DNA from: Actinomycetota bacterium
GTDB lineage: Bacteria > Actinomycetota > Acidimicrobiia > Acidimicrobiales > Ilumatobacteraceae
NCBI GenBank assembly: GCA_016700055.1
Contig: CP064997.1
Coordinates: 1,798,001-1,862,000 of the forward strand
DNA: 64,000 nt
Direction of reading: 5' to 3'
Shown here: in pieces, positions 15,455-21,970 of the stretch
Layout of the letters: the number at the start of each line of letters is the position of its first letter
Position numbering within the stretch: the first letter of the stretch is position 1
The notes under the pieces: generated by a model
What the model was told of the DNA's origin: nothing
The model's input: the letters and a program-made list of their open reading frames with translations, nothing else
The model's database searches: none
Program-made: the position numbers and the translations under genes

Positions 15455-17176
15455 GTGCCACGGCTGCGCATCGCTCTCGCCCAGATCGATCCGGCGGTAG
15501 GCGACCTCGACGCCAACCTCCACCTGATCACGCGCTTCTACGACGAGGCAGACGCCGCGGGGTGCGACATCGTCGCCTTCCCCGAGCTCGCGATCACCGG
15601 CTACCCCCCAGAAGACCTGGTGCTGAAGCCCGGCTTCGTCTCCGCCAACCAAGCGGCTCTGGCCGAGTTCGCCGCGCGCACCCGCGAATGCGTGGCCGTG
15701 GTCGGCTTCGTCGACGCCGACCGCGACCTGTACAACGCGGCGGCGGTGTGCACGGCGGGAACGGTGGTCGGCACCTACCGCAAGCGGCTGCTGCCGAACT
15801 ACGGCGTGTTCGACGAGGCGCGCTACTTCACCCCCGGTGCGCCGAGCGATCCGCCGGAGCTCTACGTGATCGGCGGGGTCAAGGTGGGCGTGACGATCTG
15901 CGAGGACATCTGGAGCCCGAGCGGTCCCCTGGCCACCCAGGCCGCAGGCGGAGCCGAGCTGAACGTGAACCTGAACGGCTCGCCGTTCCAGCGCGGCAAG
16001 CTCGCCGACCGGGAGCGCATGCTCGCCACCCGCGCCGCCGACGCGAGCTGCGCCGTCGTCTACGTCAACCAGGTCGGCGGCCAGGACGAGCTCGTGTTCG
16101 ACGGCGGATCCCTGGCCTTCGACGCGGACGGGCGCCTCCTCGCCCGAGCGGCGCAGTTCGCCGAGGAGTTGCTGATCGTCGACGTCGACATCCCGCCCGT
16201 GTACCGCAAGCGGCTCCTCGATCCGCGTGGGCGCGCCACCGAGGCCCCGCTGCCGACCGTGGTGGCCGGCGCGGCCGTGCCCCGGTCGGCGAACGGGCCC
16301 GCCAGGGGAACGGTCGCGCCTGCGCTCCCGCCCGTCGAGGAGCTCTACGGCGCGCTGGTGCTCGGCACTCGCGACTACGTGCGCAAGAACGGCTTCGAAG
16401 ACGTGGTCATCGGCCTGTCCGGTGGCGTCGACTCCTCGCTCGTCGCGTGCATCGCCGTCGACGCGCTCGGCGCCGGGCACGTGCACGGGGTGTCGATGCC
16501 GTCGCGCTACTCGTCGGAGGGTTCGCGCACCGACGCCGAGGCGCTGGCCGAGGCGCTCGGCATCGACCTGCGCACGATCCCGATCGAGCCGGCCTTCGCC
16601 GCCTACCTGCAGATGCTCGAGCCGAGCTTCGCCGGCCTCGCGCCGGACCTGACCGAGGAGAACCTGCAGAGCCGCTGTCGCGCCCAGATCCTGATGGCGC
16701 TCTCGAACAAGTTCGGCTACATGGTGCTGACCACCGGCAACAAGAGCGAGATGGCCGTCGGGTACTTCACCATCTACGGCGACTCGGCCGGAGGGTTCGC
16801 GGTGTTGAAGGACGTGCGCAAGCTCGACGTGTACGAGCTGTGCGAGCTCGTCAACGCCAGCGCGGGCCGCCAGGTGGTGCCCGAGTCCGTGCTCACCAAG
16901 GCGCCCTCGGCAGAGCTGCGCCCCGACCAGCGCGACGACCAGAGCCTGCCGCCCTACGAGGTGCTCGACCCGATCCTCGAGCTCTACGTCGAGGACGACC
17001 GCACCGTCGCCGAGATCGTCGCCCTCGGCCACGACGCGGCGCTGGTCGCGCGCATCGCCCGACTCGTCGACCTCGCCGAGTACAAGCGCCGCCAGTCCCC
17101 GCCCGGGGTGCGCGTCACCGGGAAGGCGTTCGGCAAGGACCGTCGCCTGCCGATCACGCACCGCTTCCGCGGCTGA
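15455..17176 (+). CDS. nadE: Glutamine-dependent NAD+ synthetase
   Basis: 573 residues. The N-terminal nitrilase-type amidotransferase (about 1-260) has the Glu-Lys-Cys triad: Glu44 in FPELAITGY, Lys110 in YRKRLLPNYGVFDE and Cys149 in TICEDIW. The C-terminal ATP-pyrophosphatase domain has LSGGVDSS (Ser322 onward) and TTGNKSEMAVGYFT. It makes NAD+ from nicotinic acid adenine dinucleotide, using ammonia channelled from glutamine. The bacterial fused form is usually 540-680 residues. The GTG at 15455 immediately precedes the first strand (LRIALAQIDPAVGD). The link to neighbouring nitrogen genes is through glutamine use only. Confidence 0.95.
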   Translation: MPRLRIALAQIDPAVGDLDANLHLITRFYDEADAAGCDIVAFPELAITGYPPEDLVLKPGFVSANQAALAEFAARTRECVAVVGFVDADRDLYNAAAVCTAGTVVGTYRKRLLPNYGVFDEARYFTPGAPSDPPELYVIGGVKVGVTICEDIWSPSGPLATQAAGGAELNVNLNGSPFQRGKLADRERMLATRAADASCAVVYVNQVGGQDELVFDGGSLAFDADGRLLARAAQFAEELLIVDVDIPPVYRKRLLDPRGRATEAPLPTVVAGAAVPRSANGPARGTVAPALPPVEELYGALVLGTRDYVRKNGFEDVVIGLSGGVDSSLVACIAVDALGAGHVHGVSMPSRYSSEGSRTDAEALAEALGIDLRTIPIEPAFAAYLQMLEPSFAGLAPDLTEENLQSRCRAQILMALSNKFGYMVLTTGNKSEMAVGYFTIYGDSAGGFAVLKDVRKLDVYELCELVNASAGRQVVPESVLTKAPSAELRPDQRDDQSLPPYEVLDPILELYVEDDRTVAEIVALGHDAALVARIARLVDLAEYKRRQSPPGVRVTGKAFGKDRRLPITHRFRG

Positions 17177-17248
17177 AGCGGACGGCGCCGAGGGGGTGCC
17201 GAGAGGGAACGGTCCATACGGCCCATCCAACGTCTGGAGGATCGTCCC

Positions 17249-17254
17249 TAACGT
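17249..17254 (+). promoter_or_regulatory. -10 hexamer TAACGT
   Basis: TAACGT lies 8 bases before the GTG of the small secreted peptide and supports its reality. Confidence 0.45.
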
Positions 17255-17262
17255 GTGCTCTC

Positions 17263-17394
17263 GTGCGGCGACGGACGGCTCGGATCGTGGTGACGGCGGT
17301 GGTCGCCGGGGTGCTGCTGGTCGGCGCCGCCGCGCAGGCCGCTCGTGGCGCCGACGAGCCGATCCCGGCCATGCCCGGCGCTGTGCATCCCTAG
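17263..17394 (+). CDS. Small secreted peptide, 43 aa
   Basis: 43 residues: a basic start (VRRRTAR), a hydrophobic core IVVTAVVAGVLLVGAAAQAA and a short tail (RGADEPIPAMPGAVHP). The AQA-ARG junction resembles a signal-peptidase I site, leaving a mature peptide of about 15 residues. No homologue recognised. It begins 8 bases after a TANNNT hexamer and ends 18 bases before the convergent phosphatase gene. Small size makes this tentative; it may simply be a membrane-anchored peptide. Confidence 0.45.
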   Translation: MRRRTARIVVTAVVAGVLLVGAAAQAARGADEPIPAMPGAVHP

Positions 17395-17412
17395 CGCCGC
17401 TCAGCCGACCGG

Positions 17413-18039
17413 CTACTCGACGACGCTGTCCTCACGCGGTGCCAGTGGCAAGAAGACCGCGCCGCCACGCACCTCGGCCTCGCCCGCCCCGACCGGTCGA
17501 CCGACGTGGAACCATGCCCCGGCCAGGTTCGGGAACTTGACATCGGGCGCGCCGACGAGTCGCCGCGCGGCGCGCAGGACCCCGCTGTGGCTGACGACCA
17601 GCACGTGGGCGCCGGGCAGCGCTGCCGAGGCGTCGCGCAGGGCCGCGAGGAAGCGCTCGCCAGCGGCCGCGTGGGGCTCGGCCCCAGGTGGGCGGCGGCC
17701 TGCTTCGAGCCACCCCGGCCACAGCCGGGCGATCTCTTCGGGGGTGAGGCCCTGCCACTCGCCGGCGCCGGCCTCACGCAGCCGCGCGTCGAGGCGGACC
17801 GCGCCGAGGCCGAGGGCCGCCGCGAGCAGCTCGGCCGTGTGGCTGGCCCGGCACAGGTCGCTCGCCAGTACGGCGTCGAACGGCGGGCAGTCGTCGCGGA
17901 GGGCGTCGGCCGCCGCCACCGCCTGCTCCACGCCGAGCTCGCTGAGTGGTGAGTCGGCGTGGCCCTGCCAACGGCGTTCGCGGTTCCACTCGCTCTGCCC
18001 GTGGCGAACCACGAGGATGTTGGTGGTCCCCGCCGGCAC
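17413..18039 (-). CDS. Histidine phosphatase (phosphoglycerate mutase-like)
   Basis: 208 residues. The catalytic RHG motif is NILVVRHGQSEWN near the N-terminus, the second Arg/Glu region is LREAGAGEWQGLT, and the second His is in VVSHSGVLRAA. This is the branch-1 histidine phosphatase fold; substrates range from sugar phosphates to alpha-ribazole phosphate and cannot be fixed here. The GTG at 18039 was chosen since TACCCT lies 7 bases upstream and the RHG strand starts at once. It is divergent from the MoaD-like gene with only 34 bases between. Confidence 0.85.
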   Translation of the reverse strand: MPAGTTNILVVRHGQSEWNRERRWQGHADSPLSELGVEQAVAAADALRDDCPPFDAVLASDLCRASHTAELLAAALGLGAVRLDARLREAGAGEWQGLTPEEIARLWPGWLEAGRRPPGAEPHAAAGERFLAALRDASAALPGAHVLVVSHSGVLRAARRLVGAPDVKFPNLAGAWFHVGRPVGAGEAEVRGGAVFLPLAPREDSVVE

Positions 18040-18046
18040 GGCGGCG

Positions 18047-18065
18047 AGGGTAGCGCCGGTACCAT
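18047..18065. promoter_or_regulatory. Two divergent -10 hexamers
   Basis: TACCCT on the - strand (18052-18047) is 7 bases before the phosphatase GTG. TACCAT on the + strand (18060-18065) is 8 bases before the MoaD-like ATG. Back-to-back leaderless promoters in a 34-base gap. Confidence 0.5.
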
Positions 18066-18073
18066 CGGAGCCG

Positions 18074-18313
18074 ATGGCGATCCTGCGCCTGTTCGCATCG
18101 GCTCGCGAAGCCGCGGGCACGGCCCGCGACGAGGTGCCCGGCAGCAGCGTCGACGAGGTGCTCGCGACAGCCGTCACTCGCTACGGCGAGCCCTTCGCCA
18201 CGGTGCTCGCCACCTGTCGGGTGTGGCTGAACGGCGAAGCGGTCCCCGGCACGGCCGCTGTGGCGGACCAAGATGAGCTGGCGGTGCTGCCACCGGTCTC
18301 TGGAGGATGCTGA
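18074..18313 (+). CDS. MoaD/ThiS-like sulfur carrier ending in GGC
   Basis: 79 residues with the beta-grasp pattern of MoaD: LRLFASAREAAGTARDEV, WLNGEAV and the closing VADQDELAVLPPVSGG. Sulfur carriers normally end in Gly-Gly, whose carboxylate is adenylated and thiolated. Here one extra Cys follows (SGGC). Family members with residues after GG need a protease to expose the di-glycine, or may not be sulfur carriers. The gene abuts rsiG (stop 18311-18313, next ATG 18314), so the two are coupled. No moaE, moeB or thiF homologue is in the window. Confidence 0.75.
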   Translation: MAILRLFASAREAAGTARDEVPGSSVDEVLATAVTRYGEPFATVLATCRVWLNGEAVPGTAAVADQDELAVLPPVSGGC

Positions 18314-18811
18314 ATGGGTGCCACGGATCCCACCGAGCTCGCGCTCGACGACCTGAAGGCCGAACGCGCCGCGCTCCAGGCCGAGGAGGACGCGGTGTCC
18401 TTCGTGCGCCGTGTCGCCCAGGGCCGCCTCGACCTCGTCCGCGCCGAGTCGAGGCGCCGTGACGGCGAGGGAGATGCCGAGCTCTCCGGCGAGCTGACCG
18501 CGATCCTCGGCAGGCAGGTGGCGGCGGGATCCGCCCGACCGCCGCGCCCGACCGTGCTGCCCGCCGACGACCATCTGCTGCGTGAGCTCGACTCGCTGTG
18601 TGCAGAGCTCGGGTTCGAAGACCTCGCCGCGCTCGACGACGCCGGCCTCGCCCGCCTCGCCGACGGCATCTCCGGGTTCGAGCGCGACCGTTCCGGGGAG
18701 CGTCACGACCTGTTCGAGCGGATCGACGCCCTCACCGCCGAGCTGGTGCGCCGCTACCGCGACGGCGCCGCGCCGCTCCCGCTCGCCGGCGATTCGCCGG
18801 CCGAGGACTGA
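18314..18811 (+). CDS. rsiG: RsiG-like c-di-GMP-binding anti-sigma factor
   Basis: 165 residues, mostly helical: two long helices (about 8-70 and 85-155) separated by a Pro-rich turn (RPPRPTVLP). Helix one has the RsiG signature E(X)3S(X)2R(X)3Q(X)3D at E25, S29, R32, Q36, D40. Helix two has E123, S127, R130, F134, D138, identical except that Gln is Phe. In Streptomyces, RsiG holds the sporulation sigma factor WhiG in a complex with two intercalated c-di-GMP molecules bound by one motif per helix. No sigma factor or cyclic-dinucleotide enzyme is in the window. Family assignment rests on this motif and helical layout. Confidence 0.8.
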   Translation: MGATDPTELALDDLKAERAALQAEEDAVSFVRRVAQGRLDLVRAESRRRDGEGDAELSGELTAILGRQVAAGSARPPRPTVLPADDHLLRELDSLCAELGFEDLAALDDAGLARLADGISGFERDRSGERHDLFERIDALTAELVRRYRDGAAPLPLAGDSPAED

Positions 18812-18817
18812 CCGAGG

Positions 18818-19177
18818 GTGCCGAACGAGGCCGACTCGCGCCTGCCCGACCTCGGCGCCTTCATCCGTTCCCAGCGTGAGGCCGCGCGCCAGAGCATCCG
18901 CGACCTCGCGAAGCTCGCCGGCGTCTCCAACCCCTACCTGTCGCAGATCGAACGCGGCCTGCGCCGGCCGTCGGCCGAGATCCTCCAGCAGCTCGCGAAG
19001 GCACTGCAGATCTCGGCCGAGAGCCTGTACGTGCGCGCCGGCATCCTCGACCATGAGCACGAGCATCGTTGGGGTGTACTCGACGCGATCTCCCACGACG
19101 ACCGTCTGACGGCCGACCAGAAGCGCAGCCTGGTGACGGTGTACAAGGGGTTCCTCGCCGCCAACAGCGCCGAGTGA
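18818..19177 (+). CDS. XRE-family helix-turn-helix regulator
   Basis: 119 residues. An N-terminal Cro/C1-type HTH (about 8-65) reads FIRSQREAARQSIRDLAKLA, then GVSNPYLSQIERGLRRPSAE. A short C-terminal part with YVRAGIL and DRLTADQKRSLVTVYKGF follows, probably for dimerisation. It resembles a conserved actinobacterial single-domain regulator class found near mshA in mycobacteria; I cannot assign a ligand. The GTG at 18818 is 6 bases after rsiG, so the two are likely co-transcribed. Confidence 0.85.
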   Translation: MPNEADSRLPDLGAFIRSQREAARQSIRDLAKLAGVSNPYLSQIERGLRRPSAEILQQLAKALQISAESLYVRAGILDHEHEHRWGVLDAISHDDRLTADQKRSLVTVYKGFLAANSAE

Positions 19178-19180
19178 CGG

Positions 19181-19186
19181 TAGGTT
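19181..19186 (+). promoter_or_regulatory. -10 hexamer TAGGTT for mshA
   Basis: TAGGTT ends 9 bases before the mshA GTG at 19196. Confidence 0.4.
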
Positions 19187-19195
19187 TCAACGCTC

Positions 19196-20407
19196 GTGCA
19201 GCGCGTGGCAGTGCTCTCGTTCCACACGTCGCCGCTCGCCCAGCCAGGCGTCGGCGACTCCGGGGGGATGAACGTCTACGTGCGCGAGCTGGTGTCCGCC
19301 CTCGCCCATGCCGGGCTCGACTGCACCACGTACACCCGTGCCTGGCGCGCCGGGCTCGCGCCCTCGGTTCAGGTCGAGCCGAACCACCGCGTCGTCCATG
19401 TGCCCGCCGGCCGTTACGAGCTGGACAAGGAAGCACTCGGTGGTGTCGTCGACGAGTTCACCGACGGTGTGCTCGACGACTTGCACCGTCGTGGCGGAGC
19501 CGACGTGGTGCACGCGAACTACTGGCTCTCCGGTGTCGCCGGACACCGCGTGAAGCACGAGCTGGATCTTCCGCTCGTCACCACCTTCCACACGCTGGCA
19601 CGGGTGAAGGCCGAGGGCGGCGACACCGAATCGGCGCGCCGGGAGCGCGCCGAGGCCGACGTCATCGGCTGTGCCGACGCCATCTGCGTGTCTTGCCCCC
19701 AGGAGGAGCAGCAGTTCCGCCGGCTGTACGGCGACCCACCCGGCGTGCTCGAGATCGTCGCTCCCGGCGTGGAGCACGCGTTCTTCGCGCCCGGTGATCG
19801 TCGCGGTGCTCGGAACGCGCTCGGGCTCGGCTCGGGGCCGGTCTTGGTCTTCGTCGGGCGGATCCAGCCGCTGAAGGGACTCGACGTCGCCGTCAAGGCG
19901 CTGCACTCGCTCGGGCGCCGCGATGCGACGTTGCTCGTCGTCGGCGGGGCGAGCGGCGCCGAGGGCGGGGCCGAGGTCAGCCGCATCGAGGCCCTGGTCG
20001 AAGCGCTCGGTCTCTCCGCGCAGGTGCGCTTCGTGGCGCCGCAACCGCACCACATCTTGTCCACCTACTACCGCGCCGCCGACGTGGTGTGGGTGCCCAG
20101 CCGCTCGGAGAGCTTCGGGCTGGTCGCGCTCGAGGCGGCTGCTTGCGGCGTGCCGGTCATCGCGAGCGCCGTCGGTGGGCTGCTGTCGCTCGTCGACCAC
20201 GGCCGCACCGGCTTCCTGGTCCGCGGGCGCGATCCCGAGCTGTTCGCGCGGCACACCGCCGAGCTGCTCGACGCGCCGGAGCTGGCGGCGGCGATGGGCG
20301 CGGAGGCTGCCGAGCGCGGCCGCCACTACACCTGGAGCCTGGCCGCCGCCAGGTTGCGCCGCGTCTACGCCGACGTCGCCGCTCGCCAGCCGGTGACCTG
20401 CTCGTGA
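19196..20407 (+). CDS. mshA: D-inositol-3-phosphate glycosyltransferase
   Basis: 403 residues, GT-B fold, GT4 family. The acceptor domain has HTSPLAQPGVGDSGGMNVYV, typical of MshA, and the donor domain has FVGRIQPLKGLDVAVKAL and SRSESFGLVALEAAACGVPV (Glu of the E-x7-E nucleotide-sugar site). MshA joins UDP-GlcNAc to 1-L-myo-inositol 1-phosphate, the first step of mycothiol synthesis, so this organism probably uses mycothiol. The YbjN-like gene overlapping its stop is the same partner as in mycobacteria, which strengthens the assignment over a generic sucrose-synthase-like transferase. Confidence 0.9.
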   Translation: MQRVAVLSFHTSPLAQPGVGDSGGMNVYVRELVSALAHAGLDCTTYTRAWRAGLAPSVQVEPNHRVVHVPAGRYELDKEALGGVVDEFTDGVLDDLHRRGGADVVHANYWLSGVAGHRVKHELDLPLVTTFHTLARVKAEGGDTESARRERAEADVIGCADAICVSCPQEEQQFRRLYGDPPGVLEIVAPGVEHAFFAPGDRRGARNALGLGSGPVLVFVGRIQPLKGLDVAVKALHSLGRRDATLLVVGGASGAEGGAEVSRIEALVEALGLSAQVRFVAPQPHHILSTYYRAADVVWVPSRSESFGLVALEAAACGVPVIASAVGGLLSLVDHGRTGFLVRGRDPELFARHTAELLDAPELAAAMGAEAAERGRHYTWSLAAARLRRVYADVAARQPVTCS

Positions 20408-20865
20408 GCGAGTTGTTCGGCGTCTCCTCGCTCGACGCGACGGAGCGCCTGATCGACGAGTGGCTGAGCTCGGCGGCGGCGGCGAACCCGGCAATCGAAG
20501 CGGTGGACCGCGATCCCGGCGACGCGAGGCGCTGGTACGTGCGCATGCGCGGTGAGGCGAAGGACTACACCACGGCCTGGCTCGCCCTCGGCCAGAGGAC
20601 GTTGCGCTACGAGACGTACGTCATGCCCGCGCCCGAGGAGAACGCGCAGCAGCTCTACGAGCACCTGCTGCGGCGCAACGACACGCTCGTCGGGGCGCAC
20701 TTCTCGATCGGGGCCGAAGATGCCGTCTACCTCCGCGGCGAGCTGGCGCTCCCGGCCCTCACCGAGGACGAGCTCGATCGGGTGCTCGGGTCACTGCACG
20801 AATACGTCGAGCGTTGCTTCACGACGATGGTCCGCATCGGTTTCGCCGGCCGCTTCGCCCCCTAG
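20404..20865 (+). CDS. YbjN-domain (type III secretion chaperone-like fold) protein
   Basis: 153 residues. The fold pattern ATERLIDEWLS, RRWYVRMRGEAKDYTTAWLALG, RTLRYETYVMPAPEENAQQLYEHLLRRN and AEDAVYLRGELAL is that of actinobacterial YbjN proteins found directly after mshA. The biochemical function of this family is unknown; proteins with this fold often act as chaperones or regulators. The GTG at 20404 overlaps the mshA stop (GTGA), so translation is coupled and a role linked to MshA is plausible. Confidence 0.85.
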   Translation: MSELFGVSSLDATERLIDEWLSSAAAANPAIEAVDRDPGDARRWYVRMRGEAKDYTTAWLALGQRTLRYETYVMPAPEENAQQLYEHLLRRNDTLVGAHFSIGAEDAVYLRGELALPALTEDELDRVLGSLHEYVERCFTTMVRIGFAGRFAP

Positions 20866-20968
20866 CGCGCCCACATACCAGGTGGCGTCCGGGCGGGCCG
20901 GCACTTGGGGAAGTCGTCGGAACACCCGGGCGCAGCCGCAGCGGGGGCGGCCGACGCCGGGTGCTCAC

Positions 20969-20974
20969 TAGCGT
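20969..20974 (+). promoter_or_regulatory. -10 hexamer TAGCGT for proC
   Basis: TAGCGT ends 8 bases before the proC ATG at 20983. Confidence 0.4.
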
Positions 20975-20982
20975 GCGATGCC

Positions 20983-21768
20983 ATGACACAGGCGCTGGTG
21001 GTGGTCGGAGGCGGCAACATGGGGGCGGCCCTCGTCGCCGGGCTGCTCGCCGCCGGCCGCGAGGTCGGCGAGCTCGGTGTGGTGGAGGTGGTTGGCTCCC
21101 GCCGGGACGAGCTCACCGGGCGCTTCCCGGGATTGCTCGTCGCCGAATCGACACCGCCGTGCACCGGCGCGGTGATCGCCGTCAAGCCTCCCGACGCGCC
21201 GGGCGCTGCCGGCGCCGCCGTGGCGGCCGGCGCGACGCGGGTGCTCTCGATCGCGGCCGGGGTGACGCTTGCCCAACTGGAGAGCGCATGCGGACCGGGA
21301 GTGGCGGTGATCCGCGCGATGCCGAACACCCCGGCGCTCATCGGCCAGGGCGCCGCGGCGATCAGCCCCGGCCGAGGTTGTGACGACCGGGACGTGGACT
21401 GGGCCGAGCAGGTGCTCTCCGCCGTAGGGACGGTGGTGCGGGTGCCGGAGTCGAGCCTCGATGCCGTGACCGGTCTGTCGGGGAGCGGGCCGGCCTACCT
21501 GTTCCTCGTCGCCGAGGCGATGATGGACGCCGGTGTCGCCGTCGGGCTTCCCCGGGCGACGTCGGAGGCGCTCGTGCGCCAGTTGTTCGTCGGCTCGGCA
21601 GCTCTGCTCGCCGGCGGTGACCCGCCGGCCGTACTGCGGGCGGGCGTCACCTCGCCGGCGGGGACCACCGTCGCCGGGCTCCACGCGCTCGAGTCACACG
21701 CCGTCCGGGCGGCGTTTCTCGACGCCGTCGCCGCCGCCGCGGCGCGCAGCAGGCAGCTCGGCGAATAG
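20983..21768 (+). CDS. proC: Pyrroline-5-carboxylate reductase
   Basis: 261 residues. The N-terminal NAD(P) Rossmann motif is VVVGGGNMGAAL and the C-terminal helical domain has AVTGLSGSGPAYLFLVAEAM, LVRQLFVGSAALLA and VTSPAGTTVAGLHALE, the ProC signature. It reduces 1-pyrroline-5-carboxylate to proline. The inner motif RAMPNTPALIGQG is also conserved. The start at 20983 directly precedes the first strand. In mycobacteria proC likewise lies between mshA and the hem genes. Confidence 0.95.
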   Translation: MTQALVVVGGGNMGAALVAGLLAAGREVGELGVVEVVGSRRDELTGRFPGLLVAESTPPCTGAVIAVKPPDAPGAAGAAVAAGATRVLSIAAGVTLAQLESACGPGVAVIRAMPNTPALIGQGAAAISPGRGCDDRDVDWAEQVLSAVGTVVRVPESSLDAVTGLSGSGPAYLFLVAEAMMDAGVAVGLPRATSEALVRQLFVGSAALLAGGDPPAVLRAGVTSPAGTTVAGLHALESHAVRAAFLDAVAAAAARSRQLGE

Positions 21769-21842
21769 GCGCCAACAATTCGGGACGTGACTCTTTTCTC
21801 ACCGACTAGCAGCGTCTAAAGTCGGCGCTGGTCGAGCGACCG

Positions 21843-21925
21843 CCGGTCGAGCGACTCGACCGGGAGACGCGCCCACATGGGCTGCGCCGACGGAAGCCGG
21901 TGCCATCGGGGGGTTGGCACCGGCT
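21843..21925. other. Series of hairpins between proC and the SAM-hydrolase-like gene
   Basis: Stem one is CCGGTCGA-gcgac-TCGACCGG (21843-21863, 8 bp). A weaker GCCC/GGGC stem follows near 21871-21882. Stem three is AGCCGGTGCCA-N9-TGGCACCGGCT (21895-21925, perfect 11 bp) followed by TCTGT. An 11-base direct repeat GGTCGAGCGAC occurs at 21830 and 21845. A TAAAGT hexamer at 21817-21822 could start a ~100-nt transcript ending at stem three. Alternatively this is the proC terminator. The next gene seems to have its own promoter at 21957. Confidence 0.45.
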
Positions 21926-21956
21926 TCTGTCGCGTCTGCGCCCGTTGTCCAGGTCC

Positions 21957-21962
21957 TAGCCT
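21957..21962 (+). promoter_or_regulatory. -10 hexamer TAGCCT
   Basis: TAGCCT ends 8 bases before the GTG at 21971. It implies that transcription of the SAM-hydrolase-like gene starts downstream of the hairpins. Confidence 0.4.
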
Positions 21963-21970
21963 GCCATGGC

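Noticed and set aside
13394..17230. Continuous 1278-codon open frame on the - strand covering GSII, the lipoprotein and nadE
   Set aside because: Only the 338 codons up to 14410 are GSII. The rest is antisense to a clear lipoprotein and to NadE with intact catalytic motifs; long spurious frames are expected at this GC content.
21830..21970. SAM riboswitch in front of the SAM-cleaving enzyme gene
   Set aside because: I could not match any SAM or SAH riboswitch consensus, and a TAGCCT hexamer at 21957 suggests transcription starts after the hairpins.
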